Origin: CAZMXS01 sp964570325
Lineage (GTDB): Bacteria > Verrucomicrobiota > Kiritimatiellia > CAIQIC01 > CAZMXS01
Length of the DNA: 16,086 nucleotides
Direction: 5' to 3'
NCBI GenBank assembly: GCA_964570325.1
Contig: CAZMXS010000090.1
Coordinates: 1-16,086, forward strand
Shown: positions 7,829 through 15,343 of the stretch, in pieces
Position numbering within the stretch: the stretch's first letter is position 1
How the letters are laid out: each line of letters opens with the position of its first letter
Position numbers and translations under genes: made by a program
The notes under the pieces: generated by a model
Seen by the model: only the letters and a program-made list of their open reading frames with translations
Databases searched by the model: none
What the model was told of the DNA's origin: nothing

Positions 7829-9170
7829 GACCACCAAGCACCGCACCGGCACACTCTACAAGCGCGGAAACATCTACTGGCTCAAGTACATGGTCGAGGG
7901 CAAGCGCATATACCGATCCCTCGAAACGGAAAACTTAGAGGAAGCGGAATCCGTGCGGGGCGAGATCATGCGTCCGATCCTGGCCGCCAACAAAGCGGAG
8001 GCGCTCGCCGCCGTGGCCGCCAAGCTGGGCGACGCCCGCATAGAGCAAGCGCAGGCCGAAGATGAAGCTACCCCGGCGCTCACCCTCGCCGCCGCGTGGG
8101 ATGAATACCTGGCATCCCCCACCCGGCCCGATAGCGGCGAGGCTACGCTGGATCAGTATGCCTTCCAATTCGACATTTTCACCCGCTGGATGCATGACCA
8201 CTATCCGAACGTGACCGCCCTGCGCGACGTGAACAAGGAAATTGCCGAATCGTTCGCCGCACACCTCACCCGCGAAAAGAAATCCGCGAACACGTTCAAC
8301 AAGTACGTGAACCTGTTGGCGCTTGTGTTCCGCGTGCTCAAAGATAAAGCCAAGCTGGCACTGAACCCGTGGGATGATATTCAGCGCAAGCGCATGATCC
8401 CCCATTCCCGGCGCGAGTTGACTACCGACGAACTGAAAAAGGTTTGCCAGTCAGCGAAGGGTGAAATGCGCCTTTTGTTCGCGCTTGGGATTTATACCGG
8501 CTTGCGCCGGGGCGACTGCGCGACCCTCCGATGGGGCGAAGTGGACTTGAAGCGCGGGCGCATTACCCGCATCCCGAACAAGACGGCGAGGCGCAACCCG
8601 AAGCCGGTGATCGTCCCCATTCACCCGGTACTCGCCGGTATGCTGTCAGAAACACCCCGCCCCGGGCGCGGCGAATACGTTTTGCCAAAAATGGCCGCGA
8701 CCTATCGGCGGGCATCGTCTGCCGTGGCCCGCCTAATCCGGCTTCACTTCGAGAAATGCGGCATCCGTCAGGTAGCTGATGGAACAGGATTCAAGACGAC
8801 GACCGACGCCGACGGCAAGGTGACCAAAGTCCACACCGGCAAGCGCGGCGTGGTCGAGGTCGGATTCCACAGCCTTCGTCATACCTTCGTTTCCCTCTGC
8901 CGGGAGGCGAACGCGCCGCTGGCCGTGGTCGAGGCCATTGTTGGGCACAGCAACCCAGCGATGACCCGGCACTACACCCATGTGTCCGAACAGGCCGCTG
9001 GGCTGGCCGTGGCGTCCCTGCCGTCCATCTACGGCGACGCCGCGCCTGCCAAGGCCCTGCCCGAGCCGCGCATGGTCGAAGCTGACAAGGTCCGGGCGCT
9101 GGCCGACAAGCTGGACGGGAAGAACGGGCTGACCATCAAGGCCGAACTGTTGGCGCTGGTGGAGGGATAG
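7827..9170 (+). CDS. int: Tyrosine recombinase / integrase
   Basis: This 447-residue site-specific recombinase should integrate and excise the element at the tRNA-Asp site. The start at ATG 7827 follows GAAGGGGG by 7 bp; an ATG at 7800 is less likely. The N-terminus (residues 1-50, TLYKRGNIYWLKYMVEGKRI) is an arm-binding-type beta domain. Residues about 90-190 form the SAM-like core-binding domain. The catalytic domain has R227 (TGLRRGD), K252 (NKTARRN), H348 and R351 (FHSLRHTF), H374 (VGHSNP) and nucleophile Y383 (RHYTHV), so all expected residues are present. A C-terminal tail of about 60 residues follows the tyrosine. The gene lies about 100 bp inside the tRNA fragment and ends one base from the convergent gene at 9172. 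It looks fully functional. Confidence 0.95.
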   Translation: MTTKHRTGTLYKRGNIYWLKYMVEGKRIYRSLETENLEEAESVRGEIMRPILAANKAEALAAVAAKLGDARIEQAQAEDEATPALTLAAAWDEYLASPTRPDSGEATLDQYAFQFDIFTRWMHDHYPNVTALRDVNKEIAESFAAHLTREKKSANTFNKYVNLLALVFRVLKDKAKLALNPWDDIQRKRMIPHSRRELTTDELKKVCQSAKGEMRLLFALGIYTGLRRGDCATLRWGEVDLKRGRITRIPNKTARRNPKPVIVPIHPVLAGMLSETPRPGRGEYVLPKMAATYRRASSAVARLIRLHFEKCGIRQVADGTGFKTTTDADGKVTKVHTGKRGVVEVGFHSLRHTFVSLCREANAPLAVVEAIVGHSNPAMTRHYTHVSEQAAGLAVASLPSIYGDAAPAKALPEPRMVEADKVRALADKLDGKNGLTIKAELLALVEG

Positions 9171-9171
9171 G

Positions 9172-10197
9172 CTATCGTCCGCACCATCGGCGCACGGTCA
9201 GCCGCGATACACCCAGCGCCGCCGCCATCGTCGCCACCGGCACCCGGCGGACCCGGACCTTGCGCGATTGCCTGCGATCACGTTCTTCTTCTTTCCATCC
9301 GAGCGCCGCGTCTACGGCGTCGTAATCGAAGTCTGACGATCCTGGAGGGGCTTCGTCATTGTAGCTGGTGGCGCGGACCATGCAGCGATTACGTTCAGCG
9401 AGAAATGGCCGAAGCGCCGCCCGCACCTGCTCCATCGGCCAGCCTGATATACGTTCCAGAGTCTTCACCGTTTCTGTAGCGGAGAGCGTGCCCGTTACGA
9501 ACCCGTCGAGGGCCTGTCCGAATGCCGCTTTTCGATCTGGCAGAGCGCCGCCGCAAATGCCGGACCACATCGCGTTAAGCACGCGCTGCAAGGCCCGACT
9601 TTTCGCGGGGATGAATGATGCCCTGCTGCTGTCAATCGGCATCCGTTTAATGGAGTCCGGTTTTTCATCAAGCCAGTTGGGCACGCGGCAGAGCATGGCC
9701 GTTTCCCCGTGCGCCGTGTATTCGATGCAAAGGTGCGATTGGAAAGGTAGCGTTGCGAGTACGCCGATCACCTGCCGCCATGTAGGGGCGCGGACTGGAG
9801 GCTTGTCCTGCGCCATGCGATTGATTCGCCATGCTACCCATTCGTCGAACGTGGTCGGATGCTTCAAAGGCGCGAGCAGATGCCGGATGAAATCCTGATC
9901 CGGTTCGATCACGCGCCTGACGCAATAGGCCATGAAATCAAAATCAGCCTGATCTTCGAGCGCCGCCTTAATCAGCAAGACCATGATCCGCTGTTTGTCG
10001 GGATGCAGGTTGAACCGTGAGAGTGCTGGGCGCTTATTTCTGCCGTGCTTCAGCGCATGGATGAGTTGCGCCACGTTCACCTTGCCGTTGGGATAATGCT
10101 TCAGCCTGCCCGCCCGGATGAGCCGATGAACCGTCATTCGTGACGTATCCGCCACCGCCGCCGCTTGGCTGATATTCAATCTCATGGTGTAACACAT
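9172..10197 (-). CDS. Protein with HTH motifs at both ends, function unknown
   Basis: I do not recognise a named family. ATG 10197 is preferred over GTG 10203 because AAAGG lies 5 bp upstream, giving 341 residues. The N-terminus (NISQAAAVADTSRMTVHRLIRAGRLKHYPNGKVNVAQLI) looks like an excisionase/MerR-type winged helix that reads a residue-specific 'wing'. The C-terminus (VPVATMAAALGVSRLTVRRWCGR) looks like a second, Hin/MerR-type helix-turn-helix reaching almost to the last residue. The middle of about 240 residues is mainly helical, with no catalytic motif that I can see. It is convergent with the integrase (stop codons one base apart) and divergent from the XRE gene. It could be a regulator, an excision factor or a DNA-bridging protein; the position suggests control of the lysogeny-type switch. 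Confidence 0.75.
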   Translation of the reverse strand: MCYTMRLNISQAAAVADTSRMTVHRLIRAGRLKHYPNGKVNVAQLIHALKHGRNKRPALSRFNLHPDKQRIMVLLIKAALEDQADFDFMAYCVRRVIEPDQDFIRHLLAPLKHPTTFDEWVAWRINRMAQDKPPVRAPTWRQVIGVLATLPFQSHLCIEYTAHGETAMLCRVPNWLDEKPDSIKRMPIDSSRASFIPAKSRALQRVLNAMWSGICGGALPDRKAAFGQALDGFVTGTLSATETVKTLERISGWPMEQVRAALRPFLAERNRCMVRATSYNDEAPPGSSDFDYDAVDAALGWKEEERDRRQSRKVRVRRVPVATMAAALGVSRLTVRRWCGR

Positions 10198-10244
10198 TAC
10201 CACCTTTCGTTATTGGTGACAACAAGATAACCGAGAGGGCACCA
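10198..10244. promoter_or_regulatory. Divergent control region between the two regulators
   Basis: Only 47 bp separate the starts of the two-HTH gene and the XRE gene, so their promoters must overlap each other or the coding ends. It holds an inverted repeat ATTGGTG (10212-10218) / CACCAAT (10240-10246), the second half covering the XRE start codon, and a smaller GTTAT / ATAAC pair (10209-10213, 10227-10231). Both are plausible operators for the XRE protein. Confidence 0.5.
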
Positions 10245-10463
10245 ATGAAAAGAACGGCATTGATCGAGGCGCGGAAAAGGTCCGGGCTGTCGGCGGTCGC
10301 GCTGGCGGAATCCGCCGGGAGCAACGAGGTACGGATTTTCGCGTTCGAGCGTGGGCGCTATCAGCCTCACAGGGATGAGGCCATGCGGATCAGCGCCGCG
10401 CTGAACACCGCGCCGGAAATCCTTTTCCCGGAAATGTTCAAAGGTCCGGCGGTGAAACCGTGA
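10245..10463 (+). CDS. XRE-family (Cro/CI-type) transcriptional regulator
   Basis: This 72-residue protein is a single helix-turn-helix domain. It has ALIEARKRSGLSAVALAESAGSNEVRIFAFERGRYQPHRDEAMRISAAL, the standard XRE five-helix pattern with the recognition helix near residues 25-35 and the family-typical ERG turn. GAGAGGG lies about 5 bp before the ATG. There is no dimerisation or protease domain, so it resembles Cro more than full-length CI. It is the first gene of the rightward operon and overlaps the next gene by GTGA. It probably binds the inverted repeats just upstream and sets the balance between the two divergent transcripts. Confidence 0.85.
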   Translation: MKRTALIEARKRSGLSAVALAESAGSNEVRIFAFERGRYQPHRDEAMRISAALNTAPEILFPEMFKGPAVKP

Positions 10464-10768
10464 GCTCCGCGAATCTCGAAGCCGTCCGCCTGCTAATCAG
10501 CAACCTGTCTCGAAAGGACAAGCTGATCCTGTTGGGCGAACTTGCGCCCGCGACGCCGCCGGCGACATCCGCGTCCGCGACCCCGACCGGGCCGCGAGTG
10601 TATTCGCCCGAGCGCGTGGCGGAGTTGTTCGACAAGAGTAAGAGGATGGTCTTCAAGCTGGCCGGCGAGGGGCTGCTTGAGCGCGTCACGCTGCCGGGGC
10701 GCAAGCGGGCCGTGGGCTTCACCGCCGCGAGCGTCGAGCGCCTGCTGGCCGGCGGGGTGAAGCCATGA
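10460..10768 (+). CDS. Small HTH (excisionase-like) protein
   Basis: This 102-residue protein starts at GTG 10460, overlapping the XRE stop codon (GTGA), which implies coupled translation. Residues 1-30 are helical (LEAVRLLISNLSRKDKLILLGEL). A Pro/Ala/Thr linker follows. The C-terminal half (YSPERVAELFDKSKRMVFKLAGEGLLERVTLPGRKRAVGFTAASVERLL) fits a MerR/excisionase-type HTH, in which an amino acid rich wing carries the DNA-specific contact. Such proteins act as excision directionality factors or as activators in integrative elements. The exact role is inferred. It also overlaps the next gene by ATGA. Confidence 0.7.
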   Translation: MSSANLEAVRLLISNLSRKDKLILLGELAPATPPATSASATPTGPRVYSPERVAELFDKSKRMVFKLAGEGLLERVTLPGRKRAVGFTAASVERLLAGGVKP

Positions 10769-11460
10769 GCGATTTACCCATGAAGTTGTCCGCGCAGGAG
10801 CAATATGATTTTCAACGTCATGAAAAGACGATCACCGAGAACGTCAAGACGTTCATCGAAGTAGGGACCGCGCTGGCGGACATACGGGATCGTAAACTCT
10901 ACAGGCTGAACTTCGACACCTTCGAGGACTACTGCCGGGAGCGATGGGGTTGGGAGCGGCGACACGCTTACCGGATGATAGAGGCGGCTGAAATTACAGA
11001 AATGTGTCCCACGGGACACATTCAATCCGAGCGCCAAGCTCGCGAGTTGGTCCCGCTGAAGCATGACCCGGAGGCGATCAAGGCCGTGGTGGGCGCGGTT
11101 GTCGAGAACGCCAAAGCCACCGGGGCGACGGTCACGTCGCAGGATATTAAGAAAGCTGTGCAGGAAAGAACGGGCAGGGTTCCGACCACAGCCAAGGCCA
11201 GCGTACCGCCCCCGGCGCCGGCCGAGAAGGATCACGGGACCGCGCTCCGCCACCATTGGAAGGCCGCGCTGAAAACCGAGCGGGAGGCGTTCCTTAAGTG
11301 GACCGAGGGTCGCGGGAGCGACCTGCCCAAGGGAGACTGGCGGGAGTTTTATGCCGCGTGTTCTAAGGTGCTGCGACTTGTGCGCCGTGACCCGGCCATG
11401 CTTCAAGATGCCCGGATCCGCCTGCGCGAGCTTTTCGAAGTCGAGGGCCGCAATCCGTGA
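10765..11460 (+). CDS. ParB/partition-like DNA-binding protein of mobile elements
   Basis: This 231-residue protein starts ATG 10765 in an ATGA overlap with the preceding stop. Residues 15-65 have TFIEVGTALADIRDRKLYR followed by FDTFEDYCRERWGWERRHAYRMIEAA. I know this pattern from plasmid and phage proteins annotated as replication- or partition-associated. Next comes HIQSERQARELVPLKHDPEAIKAVV, which is also typical of that group and resembles a ParB/KorB-style HTH region. Residues 130-160 are a charged, Pro/Ala-rich linker. The C-terminal helical part (HHWKAALKTEREAFLKW) is not recognised. Its place directly before the helicase suggests a role in replication control or DNA binding at the origin. 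No catalytic motif is seen. Confidence 0.65.
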   Translation: MSDLPMKLSAQEQYDFQRHEKTITENVKTFIEVGTALADIRDRKLYRLNFDTFEDYCRERWGWERRHAYRMIEAAEITEMCPTGHIQSERQARELVPLKHDPEAIKAVVGAVVENAKATGATVTSQDIKKAVQERTGRVPTTAKASVPPPAPAEKDHGTALRHHWKAALKTEREAFLKWTEGRGSDLPKGDWREFYAACSKVLRLVRRDPAMLQDARIRLRELFEVEGRNP

Positions 11461-13013
11461 CCGCGCACCAACGTGCCGCACCCGAGCGGGCTTTGATCGA
11501 GCCGGCCGCCGCGCCGATCATCGGGGCGCTGCTGCTGGACGCCGCCGCCGCGGTGCCGATTGTCTCCAAGCATTTGAGCGCGACCGACTTCACCGGGCCG
11601 GCCGAAGCCGTTTTCCGCACCGTCGAACGGCTGATCGAAAAGCGCGGCGTCGCGTACGTCACGCTTGAAACGGTCGGGGCCGACTTGCGCCGCCAAGGGC
11701 ACGGCGACATTGACGCTGTCACGCTGTCGGACTGCGTGGACGCCTGCCCGCCCACAATCGCGTTGCACCTGCCGGCAATCGTTGCAGACTACGCCGTCGA
11801 CGGCCGCGCCCGTCGCGCCGCGTCCCTCATGAAGGATGCCGCCGGCAAGCTGTCTGCCGTGAGTCCCGAGCTTGTGGGCGAGTACCTGCGCGAGGTGGCC
11901 GACGAACTGCGCGACCTGGCCCCCGCCGCCGACTGTACCGCCGCGGCCGTGGACGTGGAAACATGGTTGCGCGAGCCGGCACCGGAGCATGACCCGATTT
12001 TTGAAAACGTGGTGGACATGGGCCGGCTGGGGATGCTGATAGCGTCACCCAAGAAACGGAAATCGTTTTTCACGCTGCAAGCGGGGCTGTGTCTGGCCGC
12101 CGGTCGCGATTTTCTGGGCTGGCCGGTCCCGCGTCCGCGCAAGGTGCTGGTCGTTCAATTTGAAGTTCATCCCGCCGATATGCACCGCCGTTTCCGTTCC
12201 ATGCTGGACGCGCTGCAAATCCATCCCGACCAGTTGCGCGACGATGCCGGCCAGTTGAGAATCAAGATCATAAACGCCAAGGCGAGCGCGTGGGATGCCG
12301 GGGGCGTGAAGGCCCTGCGCGAAATCGGCGCGGCGGCGACAGCGTGGGGCGCGGAGGTCGTAATTGTGGACCCGCTGTTCCGGCTTCAGCCGAACGGTGA
12401 TGAATCCATCGAGTTTCTGCGCCCGCTGATTCTGGCGCTGGACCGCATGAGTGTTGAGACTGGCGCTTTTGTCTGGGCCGTGCATCACGACTGCAAGGGC
12501 GAGTCCGGCGACAAGAGCCTGTGGGATCGTGGTTCCGGTTCAAACGTGGTCGGCCGCGCCGCATACTGGTCCTGCGCCCTGACCCCGCACGACAACGGCG
12601 ACCCGGCCTTTGTACACGTCGAGCATGGGGGCAACGGGTATCCCCCGGACGCGCCGTTCAGCATCGAATGGAACAACGGCTGTTTCGTCCGGCGCGATGA
12701 CGTGCTGGCCGCGAAGCGCACCAGCGTGACCCGGTCGAAAGCACCCGCGCCAGACATGGACGCTATGGCCGATGCCGCCCTTGAGATCGTGGCCGGCGGC
12801 CCGGTCCCGGTTCATGCGTTCATCGCCAAGTTCATCCGCAAGACCGGACTGCCGGAAAAAAAGGAACGGCTGGTCCGGGCCGAACTGACCGAGGATGGCA
12901 CTATCCAGACTTCCATCCGGGAACCCCAGATTCCCGGCCGCAAGTTCATCGGTACACCGGCCGACATCGAGCGCATGGAAAACGAGTGGCACAACCAGAG
13001 GCTGAAAACGTGA
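11457..13013 (+). CDS. DnaB-N/RepA-like replicative helicase ATPase
   Basis: This 518-residue protein starts GTG 11457 in a GTGA overlap. Residues about 12-125 resemble the DnaB N-terminal helical domain (IIGALLLDAAAAVPIVSKHLSATDF). Residues about 180-390 are a RecA/RepA-type ATPase core. The Walker A region is IASPKKRKSFF: K202 and S203 are kept, but the usual glycine before the lysine is R201, so it is degenerate. Walker B is VVIVDPLFRL with D305. AVHHDCK (H343, H344) and the DRGSGSNVVGRAAY segment match sensor-type motifs of the RepA family. Residues about 420-500 look like a winged helix. It should unwind the element's DNA for replication. The order with the prim-pol-like gene downstream supports a replication module. 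The divergent P-loop is the main oddity. Confidence 0.82.
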   Translation: MTAHQRAAPERALIEPAAAPIIGALLLDAAAAVPIVSKHLSATDFTGPAEAVFRTVERLIEKRGVAYVTLETVGADLRRQGHGDIDAVTLSDCVDACPPTIALHLPAIVADYAVDGRARRAASLMKDAAGKLSAVSPELVGEYLREVADELRDLAPAADCTAAAVDVETWLREPAPEHDPIFENVVDMGRLGMLIASPKKRKSFFTLQAGLCLAAGRDFLGWPVPRPRKVLVVQFEVHPADMHRRFRSMLDALQIHPDQLRDDAGQLRIKIINAKASAWDAGGVKALREIGAAATAWGAEVVIVDPLFRLQPNGDESIEFLRPLILALDRMSVETGAFVWAVHHDCKGESGDKSLWDRGSGSNVVGRAAYWSCALTPHDNGDPAFVHVEHGGNGYPPDAPFSIEWNNGCFVRRDDVLAAKRTSVTRSKAPAPDMDAMADAALEIVAGGPVPVHAFIAKFIRKTGLPEKKERLVRAELTEDGTIQTSIREPQIPGRKFIGTPADIERMENEWHNQRLKT

Positions 13014-13468
13014 AACCCAATAAAGAACTAGTCCGGCGACATGGCGACCCCCGGCCGGACTGCATAAACAAAGGTTCCGGCAGTTGTGGCAACCAGAACT
13101 GTCAGTCTAGTTGTGGTGCGCTCCCCCCCTTAAGGGGGAGCGCCACAACTGACAGCGCCGGGAACCAAGGGCCGGTTTTTCAATCCGGCGACCGGCCCGA
13201 GATTGACGTTGTGATGACCTTTACCGACCTGTGCAAATGGAAGAACCCGCTTGAGCGCAAGATTACGGTCAACCGCCGGAAGCGTACCTGCACCATCAAT
13301 CTTGCGTACCCCTATGAAGTGGACCTTGACCGCGTCCCCGACTTGGCCGCCCTGCTCCGCTGGGCGTTGCATCTTTGCCACAAGACATGGATGACGACCG
13401 ACGCCTTGAGCCTGTTCATCGAAAAGGTTTCCGAGTTCAAAAAGTTCGACATTCACAAGCTGGATTAA
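13010..13468 (+). CDS. Unknown protein, coupled to the helicase
   Basis: GTG 13010 overlaps the helicase stop (GTGA) as elsewhere in this operon, giving 152 residues. The first 65 residues are low in complexity, rich in Gly, Ser and Cys (SCGNQNCQSSCG), and are encoded over a strong DNA hairpin. The conserved-looking part starts around 13200 (DVVMTFTDLCKWKNPLERKI) and continues with mixed beta and helix to FIEKVSEFKKFDIHKL. ATG 13214 is an alternative start that gives an 84-residue core and leaves the hairpin as a leader. I do not recognise the family. Its position between helicase and prim-pol-like gene suggests a replication accessory role, but nothing in the sequence proves this. Confidence 0.6.
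   Translation: MKPNKELVRRHGDPRPDCINKGSGSCGNQNCQSSCGALPPLRGSATTDSAGNQGPVFQSGDRPEIDVVMTFTDLCKWKNPLERKITVNRRKRTCTINLAYPYEVDLDRVPDLAALLRWALHLCHKTWMTTDALSLFIEKVSEFKKFDIHKLD
13099..13155. repeat. Strong imperfect hairpin with nested repeats
   Basis: The inner stem GCGCTCCCCC / GGGGGAGCGC (13118-13127 and 13134-13143) is perfect, with a six-base loop. It extends through AGTTGTG / CACAACT (13109-13115, 13144-13150) and CTGTC / GACAG (13099-13103, 13151-13155), with small bulges. A further copy of AGTTGTGG lies at 13082-13089. No T run follows. It may be an attenuator, a protein-binding or origin element, or a REP-like palindrome inserted into the gene start. Confidence 0.75.
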
Positions 13469-13472
13469 ACCA

Positions 13473-13853
13473 ATGAGCCACCACAAATTATCTGACCGGC
13501 CAGTCAAACCGAAGCACCGCCGCCGGAGCCGCCGCAACCGGGGCGGGCACCGTAAACCTTGCACGGCCGAAGCCTGCCTGCGGGAAGCTGAACTTTATCG
13601 GACGCTGGCCGCCGAATTACCGGACGAAGCCGAGCGGGAAATCGTGGCCTGTTTCAAACGTGCTGCATACTGGCAATCCAAGGCCGCCCACCACGCCGCC
13701 CGCGAGGCCCGCCAAGGTCACGCCGCCGCCCCGTCCGATGCCGCTATGCCACCCGCCTGCGTTGAGGGCGTACAGGTCACGCCAGAGGCCGCCGTGACCG
13801 CGATGGAGGGGATGAACGCCATTGTTTCGCGCCGCCTGCGGAGAGGCAAGTGA
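13473..13853 (+). CDS. Small basic hypothetical protein
   Basis: This 126-residue protein starts ATG 13473, four bases after the preceding stop, with no evident Shine-Dalgarno sequence, so it probably depends on coupled translation. The first 30 residues are extremely basic (KPKHRRRSRRNRGGHRK), suggesting nucleic-acid binding. Residues 30-75 look helical (AACLREAELYRTLAAELPDEAEREIVACFKRAAYWQSKAA, in part). The rest is Ala/Pro-rich with a helical end. No named family is recognised. It continues the operon and precedes a 170-bp gap. Confidence 0.6.
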   Translation: MSHHKLSDRPVKPKHRRRSRRNRGGHRKPCTAEACLREAELYRTLAAELPDEAEREIVACFKRAAYWQSKAAHHAAREARQGHAAAPSDAAMPPACVEGVQVTPEAAVTAMEGMNAIVSRRLRRGK

Positions 13854-14024
13854 CCCTGTTTTTTCAACCAGTTTCGCGCCCGCCCGGAGCGGCACCTTCA
13901 TGCCGGCGCCCGGACGCGAAATCCACGCCGCTGCGGCAGGTCCGGGGACCGCTGCGGCACCTTTTCGGCGAACGCCCGCGGCCGATGACGGCGGGCACGA
14001 ACAATGAACCATAGGAGCATGACA

Positions 14025-14876
14025 ATGGATCACGAACAGCAAGCAGTCATTCAGCGAGCGGAAGCGCTCTTACAGAATCCCGAAGCCTATGAAGCCGCGT
14101 TGAAATCCTTGGTACTCGAACGGCTGGTTATCCGCGCCCGCGCCGACCTAATCAGCGAGGCACAAGCGGCCGTCGAGGCGCGGCGCGTCGAAAACGAACG
14201 CCGGGGCATCGAGTACGCGCAACGCCGGTTCGACATTCCGACCCCGGCCAGCTTAACCGAGGCCGTGTCGTTTTTCGGCGACCTGTGCGGCTGGCGGCTG
14301 CTGCCCGTCAAGCGTGTCGGCGGCGAACTTCTGCCCGTCGGCGACGGCGCGGGCGCGCACGGGAAGCACGTCATTGACGACGAGCGCGACGGCGACGTTG
14401 CCGGCCGGATTCGGAAACACGGCGGCGCGTATGGCGTGGACGTGCAAGCGAGCCGGCTTGCCGTGCTGGTTATCGAACCCGACGGCGCGGCCGACTTCGC
14501 AGAGATCGAGCGGTTTTTCAAGCTGCCGCCGTCGTTAAGTTGGCGCGTGGACGGCGTCGAGTACCGCGCCTATGCGGGCGGCCGCGTTGGCGAATGGGTT
14601 GACGGTATGGCCCTTGCCGACGGCGTCCGGCTTGAAACTGTCGGCGTGGTCCGACTGCCACCGAGCCAAGGGGTCGAATGGACGGTCACGCCGAAAATGT
14701 TTTTCAAGAGCTTGGCGGGCAGTAACGCCAAGGGCATCCCGGAGCTTTCGAGCGAGCTTTCGCAAACGGTCCGCGACCTGCGGCACGCGGACGCCGCGAT
14801 GCAGAAACGGTACATCGGGATTGTGATGACGAACGCGGTCGAACGCGAGGCCAGCAAGGGCAAGAGCCGCAAGTGA
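14025..14876 (+). CDS. Divergent prim-pol-like replication protein
   Basis: This 283-residue protein has AGGAG 7 bp before ATG 14025; the ATGs at 14004 and 14019 lack suitable spacing. Residues 1-75 are helical and charged. From about residue 80 the order resembles bifunctional primase-polymerase (prim-pol) domains: a helix ending GWRLLPV (89-95), AGAHGKHVIDD where family members carry their substrate-binding turn, GAYGVDVQ, LAVLVIEPDG (E151, D153) where the metal-binding acidic pair lies, and VRLPPS (about 209-214) at the position of the family's closing PPS. The usual DxD is ExD and the expected histidine after the second strand (here EYRAYAGG) is missing. It may therefore be inactive, highly divergent, or only distantly similar. 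Position after the helicase supports a replication role. Confidence 0.55.
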   Translation: MDHEQQAVIQRAEALLQNPEAYEAALKSLVLERLVIRARADLISEAQAAVEARRVENERRGIEYAQRRFDIPTPASLTEAVSFFGDLCGWRLLPVKRVGGELLPVGDGAGAHGKHVIDDERDGDVAGRIRKHGGAYGVDVQASRLAVLVIEPDGAADFAEIERFFKLPPSLSWRVDGVEYRAYAGGRVGEWVDGMALADGVRLETVGVVRLPPSQGVEWTVTPKMFFKSLAGSNAKGIPELSSELSQTVRDLRHADAAMQKRYIGIVMTNAVEREASKGKSRK

Positions 14877-14901
14877 ATCGGTCAGTCATCACGCGCACGC
14901 G

Positions 14902-14927
14902 GTCCGGCTGGCCTACCCCGGCCGGAC
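14902..14927. repeat. Inverted repeat after the prim-pol-like gene
   Basis: GTCCGGC (14902-14908) is inverted as GCCGGAC (14921-14927) across 12 bases. No T run follows. It lies in a GC-rich spacer with several CCGG-type blocks and could be a processing or protein-binding site. Confidence 0.4.
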
Positions 14928-14967
14928 CCGGCACGACCCGGCAGGGGGGGTACAGGTTCTCCCGGCC

Positions 14968-15008
14968 GGCCTTGTCCGGGGTTACGCGCCAAGGCCCCGG
15001 TATTTTTT
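14968..15008 (+). terminator. Candidate intrinsic terminator of the replication operon
   Basis: GGCCTTG (14968-14974) pairs with CAAGGCC (14990-14996), and the alternative CCGGGG (14976-14981) with CCCCGG (14995-15000). A run of six T (15003-15008) follows. It would end the operon about 130 bp after the prim-pol-like gene. Confidence 0.5.
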
Positions 15009-15061
15009 CATGAGCAGCTTCAAAACGGATTTACACTTACAGCAAGAAATCGGGAGGGAAT

Positions 15062-15343
15062 ATGAAACATCGCCAAAAGCCGACTAAAAACCTTTCCGCC
15101 GTCGCGCTGGCGGCCCAAAAGCGCGAGGTCGAAAACCTACTTGCGCTTGCCCAAAGCGGGCGAACATTCACGGCGGCGCAACGCGAGGCGCTGGCCGCAA
15201 TAGCCGGCGACGGCACCAAACCGGACGTGGAGGCGCACGGCCCGCCTGACCCGGCGGCCGACCGGGCCGACGTGGCCGAAGCCGTGCGGCGCGTTTTGAC
15301 CAAGCTACTCCGCGACGGCGTGCTGATCGTCGCGAAGGATTGA
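15062..15343 (+). CDS. Small hypothetical protein
   Basis: This 93-residue protein has a strong Shine-Dalgarno sequence (GGGAGGGA) 2-9 bp before ATG 15062, which supports a real gene. Residues 1-50 are Lys/Arg- and Ala-rich and probably helical (ALAAQKREVENLLALAQ; TFTAAQREALAAIAGD). A Pro/Asp-rich linker follows, then a final helix and strand (AEAVRRVLTKLLRDGVLIVAKD). I do not recognise a family. It stands after the terminator and before the repeat region, so it may have its own promoter. Confidence 0.6.
   Translation: MKHRQKPTKNLSAVALAAQKREVENLLALAQSGRTFTAAQREALAAIAGDGTKPDVEAHGPPDPAADRADVAEAVRRVLTKLLRDGVLIVAKD

Noticed and set aside
6215..7852. Long minus-strand open frame of 545 codons
   Set aside because: It lies antisense to the giant Kelch/TIG gene and runs through the tRNA and integrase control region. 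Its arginine- and histidine-rich composition is what the opposite strand of a GC-rich gene gives.
13822..14007. 61-codon frame between the basic protein and the prim-pol-like gene
   Set aside because: No Shine-Dalgarno sequence, overlaps the end of the previous gene, and its composition (Ala, Pro, Arg) fits GC-rich non-coding DNA.
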